Positions 45,218 to 52,639 of a DNA stretch of 64,000 nucleotides are shown here, in pieces. How positions within the stretch are numbered: position 1 is the first letter of the stretch; each line of letters begins with the position of its first letter. The notes beneath the pieces are model-generated. The model was given only the letters and a program-made list of their open reading frames with translations. It searched no databases and had not been told where the DNA came from. A program made the translations under genes and the position numbers. Source of the stretch: Flavihumibacter soli (GTDB taxonomy: Bacteria > Bacteroidota > Bacteroidia > Sphingobacteriales > Sphingobacteriaceae); assembly GCF_010692725.1 (NCBI RefSeq), contig NZ_JAAFZB010000095.1, positions 620,001 to 684,000 on the forward strand, written 5' to 3'.

Positions 45218-46905
45218 GTGTAACCGACTGGATCGTCTTAATAGTTACCCTGCTGGCAATTGTGGCCTATGGCATTTATAAAAGCCGCGGAACACATAAT
45301 ATTGACGGTTTTTTCCTGGGCAATCAGTCCCTACCCTGGTATCATGTCACCCTATCGGTGATGGCTACCCAAGCCAGCGCTATCACTTTCCTGTCTGCTC
45401 CCGGCCTGGCTTATTCTAAAGGAATGAGCTTCGTTCAGTTCTATTTCGGACTTCCATTGGCAATGATTGTCCTTTGTATCACCTTCGTTCCAATCTTTCA
45501 CCGGCTCAAGGTTTACACAGCTTACGAATTCCTGGAGAAGCGCTTTGATATGAAAACGCGCGCCTTAACTGCCTTTCTGTTCCTGGTTCAGCGTGGATTG
45601 TCTACCGGTATCACGATATATGCGCCTTCGATCATACTCTCAACCATACTGAATATTGATACAACCTATACCACCCTGTTCATCGGGGGATTGGTGATAG
45701 TCTATACAGTTTACGGCGGCACCCGGGCCGTCTCCTATACCCAGCTATTACAGATGAGTATTATCTTTTCCGGGCTGTTTATCGCAGGTGTAATGGTCGT
45801 TCGAATGCTCCCAGGAGATATCGGGTTCAGCGATGCGCTCCAGATTGCCGGTAAAATGGGGAGGACTAACGCGATCGACTGGTCTTTTGACTGGAACAAT
45901 CAATATACTGTGTGGAGCGGCCTGATAGGCGGTTTCTTTCTGCAGCTGTCATACTTTGGTACCGATCAGAGTCAGGTGGGACGTTATCTCACGGGTGCCT
46001 CGGTAGGCCAAAGCCGGCTCGGCCTCTTAATGAACGGTCTGGTGAAGATACCCATGCAGTTCCTGATCCTGCTCATCGGGGTTCTTGTTTTCGCTTTCTA
46101 CCAGTTCAATCAGCCGCCAATCTTCTTCAACAGCTACGAATTAAACAAGATAGAGAAGAGTGAATACAACGCCGAACTAAACAGGATAAAAGCTGATTAT
46201 GGCCGGGCATTCAATGAAAAACAAGCGCAGGTAAAAGAGTTGAATACTGCCATAGAAGCCGACGATGAGAAAGCAATAAATCAGCACCGGACCGTTCTCC
46301 AGACTGCGGACGAGAAGACAAAGGCAATCCGGCAGGAGGCAGTAGACCTGATGCTGAAAAATGATCCGGATGCAGATACCAACGATAACAATTATATCTT
46401 TCTAAGTTTTGTTACCCGCTACCTGCCGCAAGGCCTAATAGGCTTGCTGATAGCGATCATTTTCCTTGCATCAATGGGCTCAACCGCCAGCGCTCTGAAT
46501 TCTCTTACATCAACCACTGTAATAGACATTTACAAAAGGTTTATGAATAAGGATGGAACGGATAACAAATACCTGTCAGTTTCACGATGGACGACTATAG
46601 GCTGGGGCCTATTCTGTATACTAATGGCTTTATACGCCAGCAAGATGGGGAACCTGATTGAGGCTGTGAATATCCTGGGCTCTCTATTTTATGGTACTAT
46701 ACTCGGCATATTCGTTGTGGCCTTTTATTTCAAAAAAATTGGCGGCTCAGCGACTTTTAAAGCAGCACTGATAACCGAAGTTATTGTATTCACATTCTGG
46801 ATTACGGATGTGATGGCCTTTCTTTGGCTGAACATTGCCGGCTGCGTGATCCTGGTTGTTATTGCATGGCTGTTTGAAATGATATCTCCTGAAAAACCGC
46901 TATAG
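45214..46905 (+). CDS. Sodium:solute symporter (SSS family)
   Basis: 563 aa, about thirteen helices. N-terminal helix MSVTDWIVLIVTLLAIVAYG, then GFFLGNQSLPWYHVTLSVMA and TQASAITFLSAPGLAYSKGM, the SSS sodium/substrate core, and LLQMSIIFSGLFIAGV. Residues about 305-390 form a charged, coiled-coil-like insert (EKSEYNAELNRIKADYGRAF onward) before EEN-type NDNNYIFLSFVTRYLPQGL. Such inserts occur in Bacteroidota SSS proteins. It imports a solute with sodium, here presumably a product of the GH9/deacetylase steps. ATGA overlap with the 40-aa gene; terminator 30 nt downstream. Confidence 0.93.
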   Translation: MSVTDWIVLIVTLLAIVAYGIYKSRGTHNIDGFFLGNQSLPWYHVTLSVMATQASAITFLSAPGLAYSKGMSFVQFYFGLPLAMIVLCITFVPIFHRLKVYTAYEFLEKRFDMKTRALTAFLFLVQRGLSTGITIYAPSIILSTILNIDTTYTTLFIGGLVIVYTVYGGTRAVSYTQLLQMSIIFSGLFIAGVMVVRMLPGDIGFSDALQIAGKMGRTNAIDWSFDWNNQYTVWSGLIGGFFLQLSYFGTDQSQVGRYLTGASVGQSRLGLLMNGLVKIPMQFLILLIGVLVFAFYQFNQPPIFFNSYELNKIEKSEYNAELNRIKADYGRAFNEKQAQVKELNTAIEADDEKAINQHRTVLQTADEKTKAIRQEAVDLMLKNDPDADTNDNNYIFLSFVTRYLPQGLIGLLIAIIFLASMGSTASALNSLTSTTVIDIYKRFMNKDGTDNKYLSVSRWTTIGWGLFCILMALYASKMGNLIEAVNILGSLFYGTILGIFVVAFYFKKIGGSATFKAALITEVIVFTFWITDVMAFLWLNIAGCVILVVIAWLFEMISPEKPL

Positions 46906-46934
46906 AGCCGAAGGATCTGGATATTGTGAAATAA

Positions 46935-46970
46935 AAAAGCCCTTCGATCATAATCAAAGGGCTTTTGAAA
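46935..46970. terminator. Bidirectional terminator between symporter and DUF2911 gene
   Basis: Stem AAAAGCCCTT/AAGGGCTTTT (46935-46944 with 46957-46966); A-rich on the left and T-rich on the right, so it can serve both convergent genes. Confidence 0.88.
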
Positions 46971-46984
46971 TAAGTAGCGTATTT

Positions 46985-47842
46985 TTATTTTTTTGCTTCC
47001 GCGATCAGTTTCTCATTTAAAGCTACATAGTCAGGATTGTTCTGCGTTTTTGCATTACCCATCGAACTTGTTGCTGAGGAAATCGCACCTTTCTTGTCAC
47101 CCATCTTTAACTGGATCTTTGCTTTCAGGTGTTCCACCCAGTATTTGTCAGGACTTTGTTCAACTGCTTTGCTTGCCCATTGAAAGGCTTGTTTCAGGTC
47201 TTTGCCGCTTTCGTAATAGTAAGAAGCTGCTTCATAGTATGGCTTCCTGTCTGTAGGTGCCATAGCAGTTTCTATTTGTTTCATGATGCGGGAATCAACA
47301 TCTGTATTCACGGTAAAGCCCACGGCGGTGTTCTCCCAAACCAATTGTACTTCCAGCGACTGGGAGGTAATATTGCCGAAAAGAATAGTAAACGTTTCTG
47401 TGCTGAACGGTAACGTTGATGGCTTGGCTTTAAACCGAACAAGATCGTCAGACTGTTTGTAGCCCATCGAACCCCAGAGAGCCGTATTTTTACTCAAAAT
47501 GAATGTCCATTCATCCTTACCCGGAATGCTGTAAAGGGCGTATTCACCTTTTGGTATTGCATTGCCTTCAATTTTAACATCTTCACCAAAGGTGATCTTG
47601 GTTGGCTGATTTGCACCTGTGCGCCATACCTGGTTGTTGTAAGGCACCAGGTCGCCCATAATCTTGCGACCTTTTACGCTGGGGCGGGAATAAGACACAG
47701 AGATTTCAGACAGCGCGAACTCCTGTTTGATTGTCTGCAGCGGACTTGCCGCAGGTAATTTGATGCCCTGGGCTTGCAGCGAATTGATTATTGCGGGAAC
47801 AATAAACAGGGCCAGCATAAAGGATAATAACTTACTTTTCAT
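46985..47842 (-). CDS. DUF2911-domain secreted protein
   Basis: 285 aa. Signal peptide MKSKLLSFMLALFIVPAIIN, cut after SLQA. DUF2911 occupies about 30-175 with its typical phrases: ISVSYSRPSVKGRKIMGDLV, VWRTGANQPTKITF, PKGEYALYSIPGKDEWTFIL and NTALWGS. The C-terminal 90 residues look like TPR-type helices (PYYEAASYYYESGKDLKQA, QWASKAVEQSPDKYWVEHL). Function is unknown; DUF2911 proteins are abundant periplasmic proteins in Bacteroidota. Monocistronic, with a terminator on the far side shared with the symporter gene. Confidence 0.9.
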   Translation of the reverse strand: MKSKLLSFMLALFIVPAIINSLQAQGIKLPAASPLQTIKQEFALSEISVSYSRPSVKGRKIMGDLVPYNNQVWRTGANQPTKITFGEDVKIEGNAIPKGEYALYSIPGKDEWTFILSKNTALWGSMGYKQSDDLVRFKAKPSTLPFSTETFTILFGNITSQSLEVQLVWENTAVGFTVNTDVDSRIMKQIETAMAPTDRKPYYEAASYYYESGKDLKQAFQWASKAVEQSPDKYWVEHLKAKIQLKMGDKKGAISSATSSMGNAKTQNNPDYVALNEKLIAEAKK

Positions 47843-47921
47843 ATGAATTGGTTTTATTGATTGATAATTTAAAGATACAGCGAATCTATAAATAAAGATT
47901 GAGGCTGTTACCGCATGACAA

Positions 47922-47949
47922 AAAAGCCCCCAGCGTGTGCTGAGGGCTT
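47922..47949 (-). terminator. Terminator after sigma/anti-sigma operon (minus strand)
   Basis: Stem AAGCCCCCAGC/GCTGAGGGCTT with a GTGT loop and one mismatch (47924-47949); the A-run at 47920-47925 reads as Ts on the minus strand. Confidence 0.88.
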
Positions 47950-48036
47950 CAACCTAAACCTTATCACAATTAAACCAAATAATGGTTCACTTAGTAAACA
48001 ACAACAACTCAAAAAAGTTCAAAAAAATTACTTTTT

Positions 48037-48534
48037 TTAACGGCTATTTGAGAGCATCCGCTTCCGTATCACAGAATCAAAGAAATACAGTCCAAGTATC
48101 AGATCAGCGAAAAGAAAGACACGTAAAAATGCATCATCCATAAATGACAAATAATCCACCTTCGGAATTTCATATTCGGGTAATGCGGTGCCTGCGGCTT
48201 GTGTCCATTCTACCTGACTGAAGATAGCCGTCAGCAATACAAGGAGAGCTACCGCAAAAAAGGCAGCGATAGAATATATGATCCTTTTGTCAACCGAAGA
48301 GCGGATGGAACCCGGCATCGGAGATGCCGCGACTTTGTCCATCACGTTTCGAGTAAAACCCATCGATGGCTCGTCAAGTTCTATTCCTGACAGATCGAGG
48401 TGCAGGCTTTTCAATTCAGAGTATGTTGTCCTATAAGCCTCATCGGTTTCGATCAGATGCCCGATTTTTTTGTGTTCCTGCCCATTGCAGGTTCCGTCCA
48501 GGTAATCCCAGACTTGTTGTTCAATTATATTCAT
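48037..48534 (-). CDS. Putative single-pass membrane anti-sigma factor
   Basis: 165 aa. The cytoplasmic part (1-about 80) starts NIIEQQVWDYLDGTCNGQE, as in zinc-free anti-sigma domains of Bacteroidota; the HxxxCxxC zinc motif is absent. One transmembrane helix at about 86-105 (IIYSIAAFFAVALLVLLTAI) is followed by an extracytoplasmic part with a second hydrophobic stretch at about 138-156. It overlaps the ECF sigma stop by 4 nt (ATGA), the usual arrangement for sigma/anti-sigma pairs, which is the main ground for the call. Confidence 0.8.
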   Translation of the reverse strand: MNIIEQQVWDYLDGTCNGQEHKKIGHLIETDEAYRTTYSELKSLHLDLSGIELDEPSMGFTRNVMDKVAASPMPGSIRSSVDKRIIYSIAAFFAVALLVLLTAIFSQVEWTQAAGTALPEYEIPKVDYLSFMDDAFLRVFLFADLILGLYFFDSVIRKRMLSNSR

Positions 48535-49112
48535 AACAACTCTTCTACTTCATGATGTAACAGTGCTTCCAGCTTCTCTTTTAAACGATGCCGTGCCCTG
48601 TGTAGTTTTACTTTTACCGTATTTGTTTCCATTCCCATTGTGCGGGCCACTTCTTCCAGGGACTGCTCCCCTTTGTAGAAAAGGGTAATGATGGCCGCAT
48701 CATCCGGGAGTAACTGGCTAATAGCCATATTCAGATAGGCGAACTTTGATTTCTGCTCTACCTGGTCAGCACGGAAATCGGAAGTATGGTTCTCTAGCTG
48801 TATCAATGACCCTTCGCTGTCAATTGATTCAGTTTCGAGTCTCTTTTTGCGAAGGAAGGTCATAGATGTGGTATAAACAATCGTATACAGCCAGGTACTA
48901 AACTTTGCGGTCTGCTGGAAACTGTTTAAAGAACGATAAGCTTTGACAAAACAATCCTGCGCAATCTCTTCGGCGTCCTCCCGATTTTTAGCAAAGCGGA
49001 GAGCCAGCGTAAATACAAAGCGCTGATGCCTCCGGATCAGTTCGGCATAAGCCCCCTGGTTTCCCGCCAGCACCTGTTTGATCAGGTTTATTTCCGTTGT
49101 TTTGTTCTGCAT
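48531..49112 (-). CDS. ECF-family RNA polymerase sigma factor
   Basis: 193 aa, normal ECF length. Region 2 is present (about 22-90): AYAELIRRHQRFVFTLALRF, DAEEIAQDCFVKAYRSLNSF and KFSTWLYTIVYTTSMTFLR. Region 4 is at about 130-185: LPDDAAIITLFYKGEQSLEE and VARTMGMETNTVKVKLHRAR. It directs RNA polymerase to an unknown regulon and is probably held inactive by the membrane protein encoded with a 4-nt overlap downstream. A 10-bp palindrome CAGGTACCTG lies at 49152-49161, 40 nt upstream; whether it is regulatory is not known. Confidence 0.95.
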   Translation of the reverse strand: MQNKTTEINLIKQVLAGNQGAYAELIRRHQRFVFTLALRFAKNREDAEEIAQDCFVKAYRSLNSFQQTAKFSTWLYTIVYTTSMTFLRKKRLETESIDSEGSLIQLENHTSDFRADQVEQKSKFAYLNMAISQLLPDDAAIITLFYKGEQSLEEVARTMGMETNTVKVKLHRARHRLKEKLEALLHHEVEELL

Positions 49113-49349
49113 CAGTTAACAACTCTGACTACATGCTGATTTAAAAGGTTACAGGTACCTGCTATTTTTCCGAATAAATACCTGTTTTGTTGGGCCGGAT
49201 AACCGTTCCCTAAAAAAAACCTACCGTTCACCCTTATTTTCCAGAAAGGTTATTGGAATAAGGTTTCTTTACAATCTACTAATATCTAAACCTATAAACA
49301 AGTCATTAGCCTGGCATCTGGTATAAGCCGGCGCTGAATCGTTCTGACC

Positions 49350-49859
49350 ATGAAAAATGTTCTGGTTTCTTTATTCTTTCTCGCACTGGTTTCCTGCGGA
49401 GAAGGCTCGGATCACAACCGCAAAATAAACATTGTGAATGTTTCGGCGTTCAGTTTTTTCAATGTTAAATCGGGGAATAGCATTCCGCTGTCTGCCACCG
49501 AAGGAAATATAACTTTTGCTTTCGGTGAACCTGCAACTATACGCTCAGCCGCTGCAAAGGGCAATAGCTACCCTTGCAGCCGTTGGATCTATAATGGTGC
49601 GTCCATTAATATAAAGGCTGGGCGAATGGTCGACTTCATCGTTAATACAGGTGATTTCGGATGCGCTTTCAACGGTACAGTTATCAAAGTTGGTGAAAAT
49701 GTAAGCCGACTGAAAAGCATATTCCCTAATTCCTACTCTGCTAAATCGCCTAACAAAATGCTGGTAGGAATGCATTTCAATGGTGAACCTATCGAGAGCC
49801 GCATTCAATTTGACTATAATTCAGAAAACCATATCACTGCGATCATTCTGATGAACTAA
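49350..49859 (+). CDS. Predicted lipoprotein, function unknown
   Basis: 169 aa. Lipoprotein signal peptide with lipobox LVSC (Cys16). The mature part, beginning GEGSDHNRKINIVNVSAFSF, contains alternating beta-type hydrophobic stretches and a Cys pair (PCSRW at about 75 and FGCAF at about 108) that might form a disulfide. I recognise no family. It is divergent from the ECF sigma gene; the intergenic 237 nt must hold both promoters. Possibly under control of the neighbouring sigma factor, but no evidence in sequence supports this beyond position. Confidence 0.7.
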   Translation: MKNVLVSLFFLALVSCGEGSDHNRKINIVNVSAFSFFNVKSGNSIPLSATEGNITFAFGEPATIRSAAAKGNSYPCSRWIYNGASINIKAGRMVDFIVNTGDFGCAFNGTVIKVGENVSRLKSIFPNSYSAKSPNKMLVGMHFNGEPIESRIQFDYNSENHITAIILMN

Positions 49860-50004
49860 GATCCTCAGTCCTGGAAATCATTCTTCAAAGTATTTTATTA
49901 ATTTCTTATTCCGGGTGTAACCTGATTAAAGTTGCTGTAGTCATAGTTTCCAGATCGGTTGATCGACAGCATTTAAATCATTTAGAAACCTTAATAATAA
50001 AGTC

Positions 50005-50367
50005 ATGAACGGCCCAGAAATTTTAATCCCAATTACATTATTCATCTGCTTTTTCGCCATGGTATTTTCCCTGCGTTACTTTTCAAACAGAGAGCGGATG
50101 GCCATGATCCAGAACGGTATGGATCCCGGTCTCCAGCAAGCCCAGCCACAGCCCTATGCTGTTCTGAAATGGGGGTTATTATTGATGGGTGCGGGTGTAG
50201 GTTTGTTTTTAGCTTTCCTGCTGGATAATACAGTTTTCAATTTCAATAACGGTGATCATCACAGAGATAATGTAGCCATCTATTTCTCTCTTATCGGAAT
50301 CTTCGGCGGACTTGGATTGTTTATTTCCTACCTGATAGAAAAGAAAGAAGTCCTGGATAAAAGATAA
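50005..50367 (+). CDS. DUF6249-like membrane protein
   Basis: 120 aa. Three hydrophobic segments: ILIPITLFICFFAMVFSLRY, WGLLLMGAGVGLFLAFLLD and IYFSLIGIFGGLGLFISYLI. The cytoplasmic loop NRERMAMIQNGMDPGLQQ is a pattern common in small Bacteroidota membrane proteins annotated DUF6249. Function is unknown. The 145 nt upstream holds no gene; a bidirectional terminator follows. Confidence 0.82.
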   Translation: MNGPEILIPITLFICFFAMVFSLRYFSNRERMAMIQNGMDPGLQQAQPQPYAVLKWGLLLMGAGVGLFLAFLLDNTVFNFNNGDHHRDNVAIYFSLIGIFGGLGLFISYLIEKKEVLDKR

Positions 50368-50382
50368 TTATCCATGAATTTT

Positions 50383-50416
50383 AAAAAAGCCATCCTGAAC
50401 GTCAGGGTGGCTTTTT
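50383..50416. terminator. Bidirectional terminator between DUF6249-like and thioesterase genes
   Basis: Stem AAAAAGCCATCCTGA/TCAGGGTGGCTTTTT with one mismatch and an ACG loop, flanked by As and Ts. Confidence 0.88.
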
Positions 50417-50435
50417 ATTTATAGAAGCGAATCTC

Positions 50436-50861
50436 TTATTTGCTTACCGGTATTATCGCTACTGTTAAGCGGCTCACGCAATTCATTTTGCCGCGATCCG
50501 TCATCATCCTGATCTCCCAGACATGGGTTTTTGCCCCGATATGCAGGGCTTTGCAGGTCCCGGTTACAAAACCGGTGGTAACCGGCCGAAGATGATTTGC
50601 ATTCACTTCGAGGCCAACACCCATAAACTTTGAATCGTCCACTATCATGTTGGAAGCCATGCTGCCAAGTGTCTCGGCAAGAACGATAGATGCGCCGCCA
50701 TGCAAAATACCTGCGGGCTGGTGAGTTCGTGCATCGACGGGCATCCTTGCTTCCAGGTAGTCATCTCCTATAACGGTAAAGTCAATGCCAATCAGGCCAC
50801 TAATATTATTCCTGCCCCGGGCATTTAATTCTTCAAGCGAGTAGTTCCTGAACCAGATCAT
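50436..50861 (-). CDS. Hotdog-fold acyl-CoA thioesterase, MenI-like
   Basis: 141 aa. The signature HQPAGILHGGASIVLAETLG holds Glu63, the position of the catalytic Glu in E. coli MenI (YdiI), which hydrolyses 1,4-dihydroxy-2-naphthoyl-CoA in menaquinone synthesis. Menaquinone is the usual Bacteroidota quinone, so this role is plausible, but related PaaI-type enzymes with other substrates share the motif. The start overlaps the DinB gene stop by 4 nt. No other men gene is in the window. Confidence 0.87.
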   Translation of the reverse strand: MIWFRNYSLEELNARGRNNISGLIGIDFTVIGDDYLEARMPVDARTHQPAGILHGGASIVLAETLGSMASNMIVDDSKFMGVGLEVNANHLRPVTTGFVTGTCKALHIGAKTHVWEIRMMTDRGKMNCVSRLTVAIIPVSK

Positions 50862-51364
50862 AGATACCGTTCTTCAAGGATTCGACGGTGATGATTTACA
50901 TGCCCCACCAGGATGTACAACAGCGCCCTCACGCTGACAGGCTTTTCACTGGCGGTGCCCCTCCGGTTATATTCTTCTTCCGTCAGTGAATTGAAAAAAT
51001 AGGAATTAGCCCGCCTGACTGCAGCAAATTCATCGGCCAGGCTTTGCAGGTTGCGGTCATTAAATGATGCGTTGGCAACGTAGTCATTCTCTTCAAATCC
51101 CGCTAATGGAGTCTTATCATTTCGGGCGATACGCAGCGCACGGTAGGCCATAATCCTTTCCGTGTCGATCATATGACCGACGAGTTCCTTGATCGTCCAT
51201 TTGCCTACTGCATAGGCGTAACAGGACTTCTCGTCCGAAATAAGTTTCAGAAGCGCGGGTAAAGAGGTAGCCTGATACTCCATCTCGCCAAGTACATTTT
51301 CAGATACGGTGTTTATATAAGTTGCATAATATGGTGCAAACTCATCATCCTGTGGTCGGTTCAT
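50858..51364 (-). CDS. DinB-family protein
   Basis: 168 aa, a four-helix bundle with a likely metal-binding His triad: His in ELVGHMIDTERI (helix 2) and two in GHVNHHRRILEERY (C-terminal helix). DinB/YfiT-type proteins are metal-dependent thiol-conjugating or hydrolytic enzymes; the substrate here is unknown. It overlaps the histidine kinase gene by 20 nt upstream and the thioesterase by 4 nt downstream, so the three are one operon, although their functions do not obviously connect. Confidence 0.88.
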   Translation of the reverse strand: MNRPQDDEFAPYYATYINTVSENVLGEMEYQATSLPALLKLISDEKSCYAYAVGKWTIKELVGHMIDTERIMAYRALRIARNDKTPLAGFEENDYVANASFNDRNLQSLADEFAAVRRANSYFFNSLTEEEYNRRGTASEKPVSVRALLYILVGHVNHHRRILEERYL

Positions 51365-52568
51365 AAATCAAGTTACTTTTTAAAACAATACGAAAGACGG
51401 TTCCCTTACCAAGTTCAGAATCTTTCACGAAGATCTGTCCCTGGTGATAGTTTTCAACAATACGTTTCGTCAGTGAGAGTCCGAGTCCCCAGCCGCGCTT
51501 CCGGGTAGTATAACCCGGCTGAAAAACGGTGTCAAACTTTAACCGGGATATCCCTTTCCCGGTATCACTGATATCTATAAAAACCTGCTCCTTAGCAAGA
51601 TTCTCAGTTATGGTTATCTCTATACTGCCAGCACCCTCAATGGCGTTGACCGAATTCTTCAGCAAATTCTCCAGCACCCAGTCGAACAGGGGGACATTCA
51701 CCAGTGCTTCTACCTGCTGGTCGCCCGATACGATGAAATTAATCTTATCACTGACCCGGATCTTAAAGTACTCTACAAATTCCACGATGACGTCGTATAC
51801 GCCATGGTTTTGAAGCACAGGTTTAGACCCGATCTTAGAAAAGCGGTCAGCGACCATTTCGAGTCGCTTAACGTCATTTTCCATTTCCATGACGATAGGA
51901 TCATTTTCATCATTCATTTTTGCTTTCAGGAGTTCGACCCAGGCCATCAGTGCAGAGATTGGCGTTCCCAGCTGATGGGCGGTTTCTTTTGCCAGCCCGA
52001 CCCATACCTGGTCCTGTTCAGAACGTCTTGAGGAACTGAATACCAAGTAAGCTACAAAGAGAAAAATGGCGATTACCGTTAGCTGGATGTATGGGAAGAT
52101 CCTTAACTGGGTAAGCAACATCGAGTCTTTATAATACACGAGCAGCTTACCGCTTCCGCCCCGTGCCAGTTCGATACTGATGGGCGGATGCTGGGCCTTC
52201 ATCTCTCGGAGCTGATCCCGAAAATATTTAGGGTCGTATTTCTTTATACTGTCAGCTTCCAACTCAAAATTGGTTTTTGTAGAGTCAAGGCCACGGTATG
52301 AAGTAATATTATCAGCCGAATCAGCGACAATGGCCGGCACCGCAAGGCTGTCGCGTATGGAATAGATAAAGGTGATGTATTCGTCATTCACATCCGGCAT
52401 TTCAATAATGTTCCGGGTGCTCTTCGACCAGACTTCTGCCCGCGTACGCTCAGCGTCCGATATATTCTTAACGAGATAATTGGTATACCATAGAGAGGCT
52501 CCTGCAATTACGATGGCAAAAGCCAGCAGTATAAATTTCCAGCGCCTCTTTTGTTCATATGGATTCAT
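51345..52568 (-). CDS. Membrane sensor histidine kinase
   Basis: 407 aa from the ATG at 52568 (a TTG codon at 52571 immediately precedes it). Helix 1 at about 12-33; periplasmic sensor region about 35-155; helix 2 at about 158-178. The dimerisation/phosphoacceptor box LAKETAHQLGTPISALMAWV places His198 as the phosphorylation site. The ATPase domain has N box ENLLKNSVNAIEG, G1 DTGKGIS, and G2 RGWGLGLSLTKRIV. No response regulator is adjacent, so the partner is elsewhere (orphan kinase). Divergent from gltX with only 71 nt between starts. Confidence 0.92.
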   Translation of the reverse strand: MNPYEQKRRWKFILLAFAIVIAGASLWYTNYLVKNISDAERTRAEVWSKSTRNIIEMPDVNDEYITFIYSIRDSLAVPAIVADSADNITSYRGLDSTKTNFELEADSIKKYDPKYFRDQLREMKAQHPPISIELARGGSGKLLVYYKDSMLLTQLRIFPYIQLTVIAIFLFVAYLVFSSSRRSEQDQVWVGLAKETAHQLGTPISALMAWVELLKAKMNDENDPIVMEMENDVKRLEMVADRFSKIGSKPVLQNHGVYDVIVEFVEYFKIRVSDKINFIVSGDQQVEALVNVPLFDWVLENLLKNSVNAIEGAGSIEITITENLAKEQVFIDISDTGKGISRLKFDTVFQPGYTTRKRGWGLGLSLTKRIVENYHQGQIFVKDSELGKGTVFRIVLKSNLIYEPTTG

Positions 52569-52627
52569 CAAATGCCAAATTACAAAAAGGATGGCAATGC
52601 GCAGAAATTACATTGTCAGCAAAAAAC

Positions 52628-52635
52628 TATCTTTG
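52628..52635 (+). promoter_or_regulatory. gltX -7 promoter element next to the start codon
   Basis: A perfect TATCTTTG (TAnnTTTG) ends only 4 nt before the gltX ATG at 52640. A start site 4-8 nt downstream of it would give a leaderless or nearly leaderless mRNA. No matching -33 TTTG is visible at the usual distance. Confidence 0.6.
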
Positions 52636-52639
52636 CAGC

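Noticed and set aside
49152-49161. CAGGTACCTG as a defined sigma-factor operator
   Set aside because: A single 10-bp palindrome without a second copy or known regulator; noted only with the sigma gene.
52559-52639. N-terminal extension of gltX
   Set aside because: It spans the promoter and the divergent histidine kinase start and does not resemble GluRS.
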